A stretch of DNA of 64,000 nt. It comes from CAVALG01 sp963630555. Lineage in GTDB: Bacteria > Bacillota > Clostridia > Oscillospirales > Acutalibacteraceae. The stretch is taken from the NCBI GenBank assembly GCA_963630555.1, contig CAVGND010000003.1:1-64000 (forward strand). The letters run 5' to 3'. The notes beneath the pieces were generated by a model. It had not been told where the DNA came from and did not search any database. It worked only from the letters and a program-made list of their open reading frames with translations. The position numbers and the translations under genes were made by a program. Positions 40,577 to 50,664 of this stretch are shown piece by piece (position 1 is the stretch's first letter; each line of letters opens with the position of its first letter).

Positions 40577-40759
40577 ATGGATATACGGACAGGGGATAGA
40601 ATTATAATGAAAAAACCGCACCCGTGCGGCGGCAACGAATTTACCGTTCTGCGCGTGGGTATGGATTTTAAAATAAAATGCGAAAAATGCGGCAGAGAAA
40701 TAATGCTGCCGCGGCAAAAGGCGGAAAAAAGAATAAAATCGGTTGAAAGAACCGATTGA
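40577..40759 (+). CDS. DUF951-family protein
   Basis: A 60-residue protein of the small Firmicute DUF951 family (about 65 residues). It has the usual order: DIRTGDRIIMKKPHPCGGNE, then F-VLRVGMDFKIKCEKCGRE and IMLPR. Four cysteine or histidine residues (HPC, CEKC) could bind zinc. The function is unknown. The ATG at 40577 follows AAAGGAAG; an earlier ATG at 40538 has no ribosome binding site. It often lies near oriC in Clostridia. Confidence 0.88.
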   Translation: MDIRTGDRIIMKKPHPCGGNEFTVLRVGMDFKIKCEKCGREIMLPRQKAEKRIKSVERTD

Positions 40760-40801
40760 AGAATGGATCTTTACCGCAATTTAATTTAAAGGGATTAATT
40801 T

Positions 40802-41875
40802 ATGTTTGATAAACTGAAACAGGTAGAAGAAAGATTTAACGAGATCGCCGCACTGTTGGCTGACCCCGAAATTTTTTCGGATCGGGAAAACTTTAAAAAA
40901 TTAATGAAAGAGCATAAGCAGTTGACGCCTATCGTGGAAAAATACCGCGAGTACCGCGGGGCTAAACAAAGTTATGAGGAAGCGCACGGGATACTCTCGG
41001 ACGGTGGGGTTGACCCTGAACTCAAACTGCTCGCCGAAGAACAGAAAAACGAGGCTGAAGCGGATATACAGCGCATTTCGGAAGAACTTAAAGTTCTTCT
41101 GCTGCCGCAAGACCCGAACGACGATAAAAATGTAATAATAGAGATCCGCGGCGGCGCAGGCGGCGAGGAAGCCGCACTGTTTGCGGCGGCGCTTACAAGA
41201 ATGTACAGTATGTACGCCGAAACCAAGCGTTGGAAGATCGAAACCGTCGGTGCAAACGAAACCGAACTCGGCGGATATAAAGAAATAAGTATGACGGTGG
41301 AGGGTGAGGGCGCTTATTCGCGCCTTAAATACGAAAGCGGCGTCCACCGTGTTCAGCGTGTACCCGAAACCGAAACTTCGGGCAGGATACACACTTCAAC
41401 CGTTACAGTAGCCGTGCTGCCCGAGGCTGACGAGGTTGAACTTGAAATCAACCCTGCCGATTTGCAGATTGACACCTACCGTTCAAGCGGTGCGGGCGGA
41501 CAGCACGTCAACAAGACCGAATCCGCAATACGCATAACCCATATCCCCACGGGCACGGTGGTTGAATGTCAGGACGAACGCAGCCAGCACAAAAACCGCG
41601 AAAAGGCGATGCGCGTTCTGCGCTCAAGAATATATGAAAAAATGATGGCGGAACAGACCGACGCCATAGCGTCCGACAGGCGCGCGCAGGTCGGAACGGG
41701 CGACCGTTCAGAGCGGATACGTACCTATAACTATCCGCAAGGCAGGGTCACCGACCACAGAATAGGGCTTACCCTTTATAAACTCGAGCAGGTGCTTAAC
41801 GGCGACCTTGACGAGATCATAGATTCGCTTATAACATATTACAGAACCGAAATGTTGAAATCAGGTAATGAATAA
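40802..41875 (+). CDS. prfA: Peptide chain release factor 1
   Basis: A 357-residue translation terminator for UAA and UAG. The catalytic GGQ is at about 232-234 (SSGAGGQHVNKTESAIRITH). The codon-recognition loop reads RVPETETSGRIHTST, with PET in place of the E. coli PAT, as in Bacillus. The acidic N-terminal coiled domain (1-100) is full length. The stop TAA shares bases with the next ATG (TAATG), so it is coupled to the Sua5/YwlC gene. Confidence 0.97.
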   Translation: MFDKLKQVEERFNEIAALLADPEIFSDRENFKKLMKEHKQLTPIVEKYREYRGAKQSYEEAHGILSDGGVDPELKLLAEEQKNEAEADIQRISEELKVLLLPQDPNDDKNVIIEIRGGAGGEEAALFAAALTRMYSMYAETKRWKIETVGANETELGGYKEISMTVEGEGAYSRLKYESGVHRVQRVPETETSGRIHTSTVTVAVLPEADEVELEINPADLQIDTYRSSGAGGQHVNKTESAIRITHIPTGTVVECQDERSQHKNREKAMRVLRSRIYEKMMAEQTDAIASDRRAQVGTGDRSERIRTYNYPQGRVTDHRIGLTLYKLEQVLNGDLDEIIDSLITYYRTEMLKSGNE

Positions 41876-42912
41876 TGGATACTCTGAAAACCGCTAAACT
41901 TAACGCATTGGGCGGCGGCAGACGCGCCGCCGTATTGCAGGCGGCTGAAATAATCAAAAACGGCGGACTGGTCGCTTTCCCTACCGAAACGGTATACGGG
42001 CTGGGGGCTGACGCATTTAACGGCGCAGCGGTAAAACGCATATTTGCCGCCAAAGGCCGCCCGCAGGATAATCCGCTTATTGTACATATAAGCGATATTT
42101 CAATGCTGCCGCCGCTTGTTAAAAACATACCCGACTCAGCAAAAAAATGTGCCGAAAAATTCTGGCCGGGACCCTTTACAATGATATTGCCGAAAAGCGA
42201 TTTAATCCCCGACGAAGTCAGCGCAGGGCTTGAAACGGTGGCAATACGCTTCCCGTCCGACCCAATCGCGCAGGAACTTATATCGGCGGCAGGCACACCT
42301 ATCGCCGCGCCGAGCGCGAACCTTTCCGGCTCACCGAGCCCCACCACCGCCGAGCACTGCATTAAAGACCTTGACGGCAGGGTGGAAGCAATTTTAATGG
42401 GTAACCCCTGCGCCGTCGGCGTGGAGTCTACCGTTATCACATTAGCGGGTGAACGCCCTCGGCTTTTACGGCCGGGCGGAGTAACCCCAGAACAGTTAAG
42501 GGAATTGCTGCCCGATCTGGAAATTGACCGTGCCGTATTGCAGGAACCGGAAAAGGGCACGCGCGTGGCAAGCCCCGGTATGAAATATAAGCACTATTCC
42601 CCGAAAACGAGGGTAATAATGATAGAAGGCGAATCCGAACGATTTGCGGAATATGTTAATTCACACGCAGCGGACGGCGTTTGCGCCCTTTGCTGTGACG
42701 AAGAAAAGGCGGCGCTTAACGTGCCGTCGCTTACCTACGGCAGTTTGTCCGACGATTCGCAAAAAGCCGCAGAACTTTTCGGCGCATTGCGGAATGTTGA
42801 CAAAATGAACTGCAACCTGTGCTATGCTCACGCTCCGCACAAAAGCGGCGTCGGTCTTGCGGTTTATAACCGTCTTATACGTGCCGCCGGATTTGAGGTG
42901 ATTGCCGTTTGA
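41875..42912 (+). CDS. ywlC: Threonylcarbamoyl-AMP synthase (Sua5/YwlC)
   Basis: A 345-residue enzyme that makes threonylcarbamoyl-AMP from threonine, bicarbonate and ATP, the first step of the t6A tRNA modification. The YrdC domain (about 20-205) has FPTETVYGLGADAFN, KRIFAAKGRPQDNPLIVHIS and the SxN-type motif APSANLSGSPSPTT. The C-terminal Sua5 domain (about 225-345) makes this the two-domain type. Coupling to prfA upstream and coaE downstream (overlapping by four bases) is a common Clostridial arrangement. Confidence 0.95.
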   Translation: MDTLKTAKLNALGGGRRAAVLQAAEIIKNGGLVAFPTETVYGLGADAFNGAAVKRIFAAKGRPQDNPLIVHISDISMLPPLVKNIPDSAKKCAEKFWPGPFTMILPKSDLIPDEVSAGLETVAIRFPSDPIAQELISAAGTPIAAPSANLSGSPSPTTAEHCIKDLDGRVEAILMGNPCAVGVESTVITLAGERPRLLRPGGVTPEQLRELLPDLEIDRAVLQEPEKGTRVASPGMKYKHYSPKTRVIMIEGESERFAEYVNSHAADGVCALCCDEEKAALNVPSLTYGSLSDDSQKAAELFGALRNVDKMNCNLCYAHAPHKSGVGLAVYNRLIRAAGFEVIAV

Positions 42913-43505
42913 AAATAATCGGTATGACCGGACCGACGGGTTCCGGTAAATCTACGGTTGCCGAATCGGCGAAAAAACTCGGTTTCTTCGTTATAGACGC
43001 CGACAATATTTCAAGACAGGTCACGATTTCCGAAATATTGCTTATTAAACAGTTGCGAATGAGTTTCGGTAACGGTATAATTAAAGATGACGGAAGCCTT
43101 GACCGTAAGGCACTCGCACGCGCCGCATTTAAAACAGAGGCACGAAAAAACGAACTGCAAAGAATTATTTTTCCGTATATAAAAAATCAAATAGCAAAAG
43201 ATATGGAAAAAGCGAAAAGTGAGGGGTATAAATATTGTCTGCTTGACGCACCGACGCTTTTTGAAAGCGGACTTGACTCGGTCTGCGATGTGACGGTTGC
43301 GGTGCTGTGCAACCGTGATGAGAGAAAACGCCGAATACTTCTGCGTGACGGGTTGACCGAAGAGGATGCCGAAATACGGCTCGGCGCAGGTGAAACGGAT
43401 GAATATTATAAGGAACGCGCCGATAAAATTATCTACAATAACGGCAATATAGCCGAATTTTGCGAAAATGCAATAAAATTTTTAACGGAGGAGCAAGAAC
43501 TATGA
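42909..43505 (+). CDS. coaE: Dephospho-CoA kinase
   Basis: A 198-residue enzyme for the last step of coenzyme A synthesis. P-loop GPTGSGKST (about 8-16), the DADNISRQV substrate region, the conserved LLDAPTLFESGLDSVCDVTV segment, and the lid motif RDGLTEEDAEIRLGA are all present. It starts with TTG or with the coupling ATG inside the previous stop; the frame is fixed by the P-loop. It overlaps the next gene by four bases. Confidence 0.95.
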   Translation: MKIIGMTGPTGSGKSTVAESAKKLGFFVIDADNISRQVTISEILLIKQLRMSFGNGIIKDDGSLDRKALARAAFKTEARKNELQRIIFPYIKNQIAKDMEKAKSEGYKYCLLDAPTLFESGLDSVCDVTVAVLCNRDERKRRILLRDGLTEEDAEIRLGAGETDEYYKERADKIIYNNGNIAEFCENAIKFLTEEQEL

Positions 43506-44908
43506 TTGAAAAATCTGATGCTGTAAAAAAATTAAAAGACGAACTTTTTTATGAAAAAAAGAACGGCAGAAATCTTGTAAATGACGAAGTTTTAAAAGCC
43601 GGCGACGAATTTTGCGCCGATTACTGCAAATTTTTAGGCAAAGCAAAGACCGAGCGCCTTGCGGTGCGTGAAACTTTGGCACTTGCTGCCGAGAAAGGAT
43701 TTACCGAATTCGACCCCGATAAGAAATATAAAGCGGGCGACAAGGTGTATGTCAACAATCACGGAAAATCGGTCATCCTTGCCGTTATAGGCAAGCGCCC
43801 GATTAAAGAGGGCGTTAAGATAACCGCTTCACACATAGATTCGCCGCGCCTTGACCTTAAGCCCAACCCGCTTTACGAAAGCGGCGACCTTGCTTATTTT
43901 AAAACCCATTACTACGGCGGAATTAAAAAATACCAATGGGCGACAATTCCGCTTTCGCTTTACGGCGTCGTTGTAAAACGCGACGGCAGCCGCGTTGAAA
44001 TTTCAATCGGTGATAGCGAGGGTGATCCCTGCTTTGTGGTAAGCGACCTGCTGCCGCACCTGGCTGCCGAGCAGAGCAAACGCACTTTATCGGACGGCAT
44101 TAGGGGCGAAGAACTTAATATCCTTATCGGTTCGCACCCCTTTAAAGCCGACGAGGGCTCCGACCTTGTGAAACTTAATATAATTAAAATTCTTAACGAA
44201 AAATACGGCATAACCGAGGGTGATTTTCTCTCGGCTGAACTGGAGGCTGTACCGTCATATATGCCGCGCGATGTGGGCTTTGACCGTTCGCTTATAGGCG
44301 CTTACGGTCATGACGACCGTGTCTGCGCTTACCCTGCGCTGCGTGCGGTTCTTGATGTTGAAAGCCCCGAAAAAACCGTTCTTACCGTCCTGGCGGATAA
44401 GGAAGAAATCGGGTCGGACGGCAACACAGGACTTAACTCTTCTTTCCTTAAATATTTTATAGAGGATTTGGCAGCAGCCGAAGGACTTACCGCAGGGCGC
44501 GTGCTGCGTGTTTCAAAATGCCTGTCGGCTGACGTTAATTCGGCTTACGACCCCACTTTCAGCGATGTGTTTGAGCCGAAAAACTCTTCCTTCCTCAACG
44601 GCGGTGCGGTTATCACCAAATATACGGGCGCACGCGGCAAAAGCGGAACAAGCGACGCATCGGCTGAATATGTCGGCGAAATCCGCAAAATGCTTTGCGA
44701 CGCCGATATCATCTGGCAGACGGGCGAACTCGGCAAAGTTGACGCAGGCGGCGGCGGCACGGTTGCAATGTTTATTGCAAACCTCGGCGTTGACACGGTC
44801 GACCTCGGCGTTCCCGTGCTTGCTATGCACGCACCGTTTGAAATAGTTGCAAAGTTCGATGTGTATATGACCTATCTCACCGTGCTTGAATTCTACAAAA
44901 CACTTTAA
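43502..44908 (+). CDS. M18-family aminopeptidase
   Basis: A 468-residue cytoplasmic zinc aminopeptidase (aspartyl aminopeptidase/Ape1 family). Metal-binding motifs in order: ASHIDSPRLDLKPNPLYE (His and Asp), LADKEEIGSDGNTG (Glu-Glu pair with Asp) and the late VLAMHAPFEIVAKFDVYMTY (His). The length is right for M18. The ATG at 43502 is chosen because GGAGGAGCAAGAACT stands directly before it; the 14 extra codons upstream overlap coaE. Confidence 0.93.
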   Translation: MIEKSDAVKKLKDELFYEKKNGRNLVNDEVLKAGDEFCADYCKFLGKAKTERLAVRETLALAAEKGFTEFDPDKKYKAGDKVYVNNHGKSVILAVIGKRPIKEGVKITASHIDSPRLDLKPNPLYESGDLAYFKTHYYGGIKKYQWATIPLSLYGVVVKRDGSRVEISIGDSEGDPCFVVSDLLPHLAAEQSKRTLSDGIRGEELNILIGSHPFKADEGSDLVKLNIIKILNEKYGITEGDFLSAELEAVPSYMPRDVGFDRSLIGAYGHDDRVCAYPALRAVLDVESPEKTVLTVLADKEEIGSDGNTGLNSSFLKYFIEDLAAAEGLTAGRVLRVSKCLSADVNSAYDPTFSDVFEPKNSSFLNGGAVITKYTGARGKSGTSDASAEYVGEIRKMLCDADIIWQTGELGKVDAGGGGTVAMFIANLGVDTVDLGVPVLAMHAPFEIVAKFDVYMTYLTVLEFYKTL

Positions 44909-44930
44909 TTATTTTAGGGAGTGAAATTTA

Positions 44931-45947
44931 ATGACAATTTTAGTAACCGGCGGCGCCGGATATATCGGCAGCCATACCTGTGTTGAACTTTTAAACAACG
45001 GGTACGATGTAATTGTGGCGGATAATCTTGCAAACAGCAATGAAGAATCACTGCGAAGAGTTGAAAAAATAACGGGCAAAACCCTTAAATTTTATAAGGC
45101 GGACATATGCGACCGTGCCGCAACGGATAAAATTTTTGATGAAAATAAAATCGACGCCGTAATACATTTTGCGGGGCTTAAAGCGGTCGGCGAATCGGCA
45201 AAAATACCGCTTGAGTACTATGAAAACAACCTGGGCTCAACCTTTACTCTGTGCGAAAGTATGCGTGCCCACGGCTGCAAAGCCCTGGTTTTCTCGTCCT
45301 CCGCAACCGTATACGGCGATAAAAACGAGGTTCCGTTTGACGAAACCATGCCCATTACCACAACAAGCAGCCCTTACGGAAGAACCAAACTGTTTATAGA
45401 ACAGATTTTAACCGATGTTTACAATGCCGATAAAGACCGGTCGATCGTTCTGCTTCGCTACTTTAATCCCATCGGTGCGCACGAAAGCGGAACAATAGGC
45501 GAAGATCCGCGCGGCATTCCCAACAATCTTATGCCGTTTATATCACAGGTTGCCGTAGGAAAACGCGAAAAATTAAGCGTTTTCGGCAACGATTACCCGA
45601 CCCGTGACGGCACCTGCATCAGGGATTACATTCATGTTGTGGATTTGGCGGAAGGCCATGTCAAAGCGGTTGAATATGCGCTGCATCACAAAACCTGCGA
45701 GGCGATAAACCTCGGCACCGGCAACGGCACAAGCGTGCTTGAACTTGTGCACGCTTTTGAAAAGGCATCGGGCGTTAAGGTCAATTATGAAATAACCGCA
45801 CGCCGCCCCGGCGATATTGCCGAAAACTACGCAAAAGCGGATAAGGCGCAGAAACTGCTCGGCTGGAAGGCTAAACGCAGTATCGAGGATATGTGCGTTG
45901 ACAGTTGGCGTTGGCAGAAAAACAATCCCAACGGTTACGGCGAGTGA
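44931..45947 (+). CDS. galE: UDP-glucose 4-epimerase
   Basis: A 338-residue NAD-dependent epimerase that interconverts UDP-glucose and UDP-galactose. Rossmann motif VTGGAGYIGSHTCVELL (about 5-21), HFAGLKAVGES, the catalytic YxxxK in TSSPYGRTKLFIEQI, the substrate motif RYFNPIGAHESG, and GDIAENYAKADKAQKLLGWK near the C-terminus. It has its own GGGAGTG ribosome binding site. No galactose-catabolic gene is next to it, so the role is probably cell-envelope sugar supply. Confidence 0.95.
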   Translation: MTILVTGGAGYIGSHTCVELLNNGYDVIVADNLANSNEESLRRVEKITGKTLKFYKADICDRAATDKIFDENKIDAVIHFAGLKAVGESAKIPLEYYENNLGSTFTLCESMRAHGCKALVFSSSATVYGDKNEVPFDETMPITTTSSPYGRTKLFIEQILTDVYNADKDRSIVLLRYFNPIGAHESGTIGEDPRGIPNNLMPFISQVAVGKREKLSVFGNDYPTRDGTCIRDYIHVVDLAEGHVKAVEYALHHKTCEAINLGTGNGTSVLELVHAFEKASGVKVNYEITARRPGDIAENYAKADKAQKLLGWKAKRSIEDMCVDSWRWQKNNPNGYGE

Positions 45948-46021
45948 TACTTTAACGCTTTACAAGATGTTCGGTTCCCGATTAAATAACGGCTGTTCGA
46001 CAGTTTTAAAGAGGTGTGATT

Positions 46022-46708
46022 ATGGGTTATTACGGTTTTGACTATTATTATCTTTTGCTTGTGCTGCCGGCGTTTTTAATTTCGCTTATCGCACAAATCA
46101 AGGTTAAAACAACATTTTCAAAATATTCGTCGGTCGGCTCCCCGCTTACCGGCAGGCAGGCTGCGGAGCGCGTACTTGCCGCCGCCGGCGTAAACGGTGT
46201 TCGGATAGAACGGGTTTCCGGTAATCTGACCGACCATTACGACCCGCGCGGCAATGTTATCCGCCTTTCCGACAGCGTGTTCGATTCAAACAGCGTTTCG
46301 GCTGTAGGCGTTGCGTGCCATGAGGCAGGGCATGCGGTGCAGTACGCCGTCGGCTACGCGCCCATAAAAATCCGCGCTGCGGTCATTCCGGCGTGTCAGT
46401 TCGGCTCAAGCTTTTCCTGGATAGCACTTATAATGGGTCTGATTTTAAATTCATCACCGCTTATTTGGGCGGGTATCGCATTGTTTTCGCTTGTTGTACT
46501 CTTCCAACTTATAACCCTGCCTGTGGAATTTGATGCGTCACGCCGCGCAATGTCGGCAATACGCTCGGGCGGAATTTTGAATGATTCGCAGGCTAAGGGT
46601 GCGCGCCGTGTGCTTTCGGCGGCTGCTATGACATATGTTGCCGCGCTGCTTGTGTCCCTTGCCCAACTTTTAAGACTTGTACTGCTTTTCGGCAAGCGGA
46701 ACGACTGA
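46022..46708 (+). CDS. Zinc metallopeptidase of the YugP family
   Basis: A 228-residue membrane protein with about four hydrophobic segments and a cytoplasmic or membrane-face zinc motif HEAGH (VACHEAGHAVQYAVGYAPIK, near residues 102-106), the third ligand probably in EFDASRRAM. It matches Bacillus YugP, a peptidase of unknown substrate. The ATG at 46022 is preferred, as AAAGAGG precedes it; a GTG six bases earlier overlaps the ribosome binding site. Confidence 0.92.
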   Translation: MGYYGFDYYYLLLVLPAFLISLIAQIKVKTTFSKYSSVGSPLTGRQAAERVLAAAGVNGVRIERVSGNLTDHYDPRGNVIRLSDSVFDSNSVSAVGVACHEAGHAVQYAVGYAPIKIRAAVIPACQFGSSFSWIALIMGLILNSSPLIWAGIALFSLVVLFQLITLPVEFDASRRAMSAIRSGGILNDSQAKGARRVLSAAAMTYVAALLVSLAQLLRLVLLFGKRND

Positions 46709-46751
46709 CAAAAATATATTTTAACGCACAAACGAATGGAGAGATGCAGCA

Positions 46752-48194
46752 ATGATGAAAAGAGATTTGCCTATGCTTATGGATTTGTATGAAGCTACCA
46801 TGTCAAGCGGTCTTATACAATCCGGCAAGGGCGATACAATAAGTTATTTTGATATGTTTTTCAGAAGAATACCCGATGACGGCGGTTTTGCCGTTATGGC
46901 AGGGCTGCACCAATTGATTGAATATCTTGATAATCTTAAATTCTCCGACGAAGATGTCAGGTATTTCCGTTCGCTTAACCTGTTTTGCGACGAATTTTTG
47001 GATATGCTTGCGAACTTTAAATTCACCTGCGATGTCTGGGCAATACCGGAGGGTACGCCAATATTCCCCAAAGAGCCGATAATCACGGTTCGCGGGCCGG
47101 TTTCGCAGGCTATGCTTATTGAAACAATGCTCCTGCTTTGCGTTAATCATCAGTCACTCATTGCCACAAAATCAAACCGTATTGTCCGCGCGGCTGACGG
47201 CAGAGGGGTTATGGAGTTCGGCGCACGCCGTGCCCACGGATATGACGCCAGCGTTTACGGTGCTCGTGCTTCGTTTATTGCGGGCTGCGTAGGAACCTCC
47301 TGCGTTAAGGCCGGCATGGATTTCGGAATACCCGTTTCGGGCACAATGGCTCATTCATGGGTTCAACTGTTCGACAGTGAGTATGAAGCCTTTAAGACCT
47401 ATGCCGAGCATTACCCTGACAGTTGCCTTTTGCTTGTTGATACCTATAATGTGCTTAAATCGGGAATACCCAACGCCATAAAGGTGTTCAACGAAGTGCT
47501 TAAACCCCGGGGTTACAGACCCCTCGGTATCCGTATAGACAGCGGCGATATCACCTACCTTACCAAAAAGGTAAGAAAAATGCTTGATAACGCAGGTTAC
47601 CCCGACTGCAAAATATGTGTTTCCAACTCTCTGGACGAATATAATATTCGGGATATGCTGGTTCAGGGTGCGAAGGTTGACTCTTTCGGTGTTGGCGAAC
47701 GGCTTATTACCGCGTCAAGCGAGGCGGTATTCGGCGGAGTTTATAAGATAGTTGCCGTTGAGGATGAAAACGGCAAGATTATCCCAAGAATAAAAATAAG
47801 CGAGAATGTCGAGAAGATTACAATTCCCTGCTTTAAAACCTGCTGGCGCCTTTACGATAACGAAAGCGGCAACGCAATTGCCGATGTTATTACCATGGCG
47901 GACGAGGTTATTGATGATTCAAAACCGTATGAAATTTTTGACCCCGAGCATACATGGAAACGCAAAACGGTAACAAACTTCACCGCACGCCGCCTGCAGG
48001 AACAGATTTTCAAGGGCGGAAAGTGTGTTTACGAAAATCCCTCAACAGCCGATGTGAAAAATTACTGCAAACAGCAGATAGATAACCTTTGGGACGAAGT
48101 TAAGAGGTTTGAAAAACCTCATACTTACTATGTTGACCTGTCACAAAGGCTTTGGGATAAGCAGCATGAACTGCTTAATAAATATTCCGACTGA
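46752..48194 (+). CDS. pncB: Nicotinate phosphoribosyltransferase
   Basis: A 480-residue NAD-salvage enzyme that joins nicotinate to PRPP. Family landmarks are MLMDLYEATMSSGLIQSG near the start, FDMFFRRIPDDGGFAVMAG, the phosphoribosyl-binding MEFGARRAHGYDAS (with the usual FGxRRA), SGTMAHSWVQLF, and GIRIDSGDITYLTKK. The phosphorylated His of these enzymes is in the AHS segment. TGGAGAG precedes the ATG. A presumed lipoprotein gene follows 12 bp later. Confidence 0.95.
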   Translation: MMKRDLPMLMDLYEATMSSGLIQSGKGDTISYFDMFFRRIPDDGGFAVMAGLHQLIEYLDNLKFSDEDVRYFRSLNLFCDEFLDMLANFKFTCDVWAIPEGTPIFPKEPIITVRGPVSQAMLIETMLLLCVNHQSLIATKSNRIVRAADGRGVMEFGARRAHGYDASVYGARASFIAGCVGTSCVKAGMDFGIPVSGTMAHSWVQLFDSEYEAFKTYAEHYPDSCLLLVDTYNVLKSGIPNAIKVFNEVLKPRGYRPLGIRIDSGDITYLTKKVRKMLDNAGYPDCKICVSNSLDEYNIRDMLVQGAKVDSFGVGERLITASSEAVFGGVYKIVAVEDENGKIIPRIKISENVEKITIPCFKTCWRLYDNESGNAIADVITMADEVIDDSKPYEIFDPEHTWKRKTVTNFTARRLQEQIFKGGKCVYENPSTADVKNYCKQQIDNLWDEVKRFEKPHTYYVDLSQRLWDKQHELLNKYSD

Positions 48195-48206
48195 GGTGAC
48201 TTTACC

Positions 48207-48803
48207 ATGAGAAAAATCACTGTTTTTGCACTTTGCGCCATCCTTGCCCTTTCAACTTTTATCGCCGCTTGCGGCAATAAAAAAACTGTTGACAACAAGC
48301 AGGGTGATGTCGACCCCGAAGCGCTTGAAGCAAGTGCCGAAGAAGGCGAAATAACGGGTTTGCCCTTCACAATCGGCGATAATGCGGCAAGCGTAAAAGC
48401 GCATTACACAAAAAAAGAAAACGGGAAGTCCGTAAAGAATTATAATGAGAGCAAAAGCGGCGAATACCCAACCGTAACCACGGACGACGCGGTTTATTAT
48501 TTCTCTGCCGATGACGATACCCTGCTTGCCGCGGTTTCATTTAAAAATGATACATATAACTTCCGCTTCGGCACAAATACCGTAAGCGATGTACGCTATT
48601 TTTTGGGCAACGGCTATGAAGAAAGGCCGACAGCCGACAGCCTTACCTTCTTGCCGGATGGCATCGTTTCTGGCGATAATATTATGACATTGACCTATCC
48701 CTACGGCGACTGCGGTATGAAATTTATTTTCAGCAACACCAAACTTTCGGCGATTGTGTTGTTTAATAACGCGAAGTTCGATTTTTCTAAATGCACCGCC
48801 TGA
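48207..48803 (+). CDS. Predicted lipoprotein, function unknown
   Basis: A 198-residue exported protein. The signal peptide is followed by a lipobox STFIAAC, so it is anchored at Cys22. After an acidic linker there is a beta-rich domain (about 60-198) with GLPFTIGDNAASVKAHY and VSDVRYFLGNGYE. I do not recognise the family. A TGAGGTG sequence precedes the ATG. It lies between pncB and an ABC exporter in the same direction, but 34 bp separate it from the latter. Membrane location is well supported; function is not. Confidence 0.8.
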   Translation: MRKITVFALCAILALSTFIAACGNKKTVDNKQGDVDPEALEASAEEGEITGLPFTIGDNAASVKAHYTKKENGKSVKNYNESKSGEYPTVTTDDAVYYFSADDDTLLAAVSFKNDTYNFRFGTNTVSDVRYFLGNGYEERPTADSLTFLPDGIVSGDNIMTLTYPYGDCGMKFIFSNTKLSAIVLFNNAKFDFSKCTA

Positions 48804-48837
48804 AACGCCGTATTCTTAAGAAAGGCAGCAGCCGATT

Positions 48838-50607
48838 ATGGATAAACGCATAAATAAACAAAAAAACCGAAAAAATATAAAACGCTTTCTGCCCTATTAT
48901 CGTCGTTATGCGGGGCTGGTCGGATTGGATCTGTTTTTTGCGGCGTTTACCACAGTGTGTGAACTTGCGCTGCCCATGATAGTGCGGCAAATTACCGACG
49001 CCGCAACAAAGGATGTTGCACTTTTAACGCCGAAACTTATTTTATCGGCAGGCGGATTTTACATTTTTTTGCGTATTGTTGACGCTGCGGCGTTTTATTT
49101 TATGGCTACCGTCGGGCATATTACGGGTGCAAAAATAGAAACCGACCTGCGAACCGATATGTTCGACCACCTGCAAAAACTCTCTTTTTCATATTATGAC
49201 GGGGCTAAGGTCGGCTCTATAATGTCAAGAATAACGCACGACCTTTTTGATGTTACCGAATTTGCTCACCACTGCCCCGAAGAACTGTTTATAACCGCTA
49301 TTAAAATAATTGCGTCCTTTGTTATTCTTTGCACTATGAATATTCCGATGACGCTTATAGTATTTGCGGTAATACCGCCGATGGTTATAATTTTAAGCGT
49401 TTTCAACAAGCGCATGCGCAAAGGATTTATGGACTCACGCCGCCAGATAGGCGAACTTAATGCCGGCGTGGAGGACAGTCTTTTAGGTATCCGCGTGGTA
49501 AAATCCTTCACGGGTGAAGAAATTGAGCGTAAAAAATTCCAAAAAGGCAACCTTGCTTTTCTGGATACCAAACGGAATATATATAAAATAATGGGCGCGT
49601 TCCAGTGCTCAACCCGACTGTTTGACGGGCTTATGTATATAATAGTTGTAATTGTCGGCGCATTCTTTATGCGCGGCAGATATATTTCGGCAGCCGACCT
49701 TGTCGCCTTTTTGCTTTTTGTAAGCACTCTGCTCGGTTCAATACGCAGGATAGTGGAGTTCGGCGAGCAGTTCCAACGCGGTATGACCGGTATTGAAAGA
49801 TTTTTTGAAATAATGGATACAGAGCCGGATATTACCGACCGAAGGGGCGCAAAAAAACTAAAAAACGCAAACGGCGATATTGAATTTTGCAATGTTTCGT
49901 TTAAATATTCGGCTGAAAACGAGGCGGTTCTTGACGGATTTAATATGCATATAGGTGCGGGCAGAACCGTAGCGCTTGTAGGCCCGTCCGGCGGCGGAAA
50001 AACAACCGTTTCGTCGCTTATTCCCCGTTTTTACGATGTCTGCGGCGGATGCATAAAAATCGACGGAACCGATATTCGTGATTATACATTGCGCTCTTTG
50101 CGGCAAAATATAGGTATAGTTCAACAGGATGTATATATGTTTTCGGGCTCGGTTAAAGATAATATAGCCTACGGTAAACCCGACGCAACCGATGATGAAA
50201 TCCGCCGTGCGGCGCGCCTTGCCGGTGCGGACGGATTTATAACCGAACTGCCCGACGGATATGATACCTATGTGGGCGAGCGCGGCGTTAAACTTTCGGG
50301 CGGTCAGAAACAGCGTATTTCCATAGCGCGTGTGTTTTTAAAAGATCCCCCGATACTTATTCTGGACGAAGCCACTTCCGCACTTGACAACGAGAGCGAG
50401 CGGGTGGTGCAGGAGTCGCTCGGGCGGCTTTCCGAAGGCAGAACAACGCTCATAATAGCCCACCGCCTTACAACCGTAAAAAATGCCGACGAAATTCTGG
50501 TTATTGACGGCGGCGGAAATGTGATTGAACACGGCAGCCACAGCGAACTTCTTAAATCAGGCGGCAGATACAGCGAACTGTATAAAATATATGACGACGT
50601 GCGATAA
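48838..50607 (+). CDS. ABC exporter (ATP-binding and permease fused)
   Basis: A 589-residue half-transporter. Six transmembrane segments (about 25-315), then a nucleotide-binding domain (about 345-589) with Walker A GPSGGGKTT (382-390), signature LSGGQKQRIS, Walker B PPILILDEATSALD and H-loop IIAHRLTTVK. It resembles the YknU/MsbA-type multidrug and lipid exporters that work as dimers. No partner half-transporter is adjacent, so it is probably a homodimer. Substrate is unknown. Confidence 0.93.
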   Translation: MDKRINKQKNRKNIKRFLPYYRRYAGLVGLDLFFAAFTTVCELALPMIVRQITDAATKDVALLTPKLILSAGGFYIFLRIVDAAAFYFMATVGHITGAKIETDLRTDMFDHLQKLSFSYYDGAKVGSIMSRITHDLFDVTEFAHHCPEELFITAIKIIASFVILCTMNIPMTLIVFAVIPPMVIILSVFNKRMRKGFMDSRRQIGELNAGVEDSLLGIRVVKSFTGEEIERKKFQKGNLAFLDTKRNIYKIMGAFQCSTRLFDGLMYIIVVIVGAFFMRGRYISAADLVAFLLFVSTLLGSIRRIVEFGEQFQRGMTGIERFFEIMDTEPDITDRRGAKKLKNANGDIEFCNVSFKYSAENEAVLDGFNMHIGAGRTVALVGPSGGGKTTVSSLIPRFYDVCGGCIKIDGTDIRDYTLRSLRQNIGIVQQDVYMFSGSVKDNIAYGKPDATDDEIRRAARLAGADGFITELPDGYDTYVGERGVKLSGGQKQRISIARVFLKDPPILILDEATSALDNESERVVQESLGRLSEGRTTLIIAHRLTTVKNADEILVIDGGGNVIEHGSHSELLKSGGRYSELYKIYDDVR

Positions 50608-50664
50608 TGTGTAATCGGGTGTGACGGTTTTGCCCCGTCAGCCTACGGAAAAGGAGATAATACA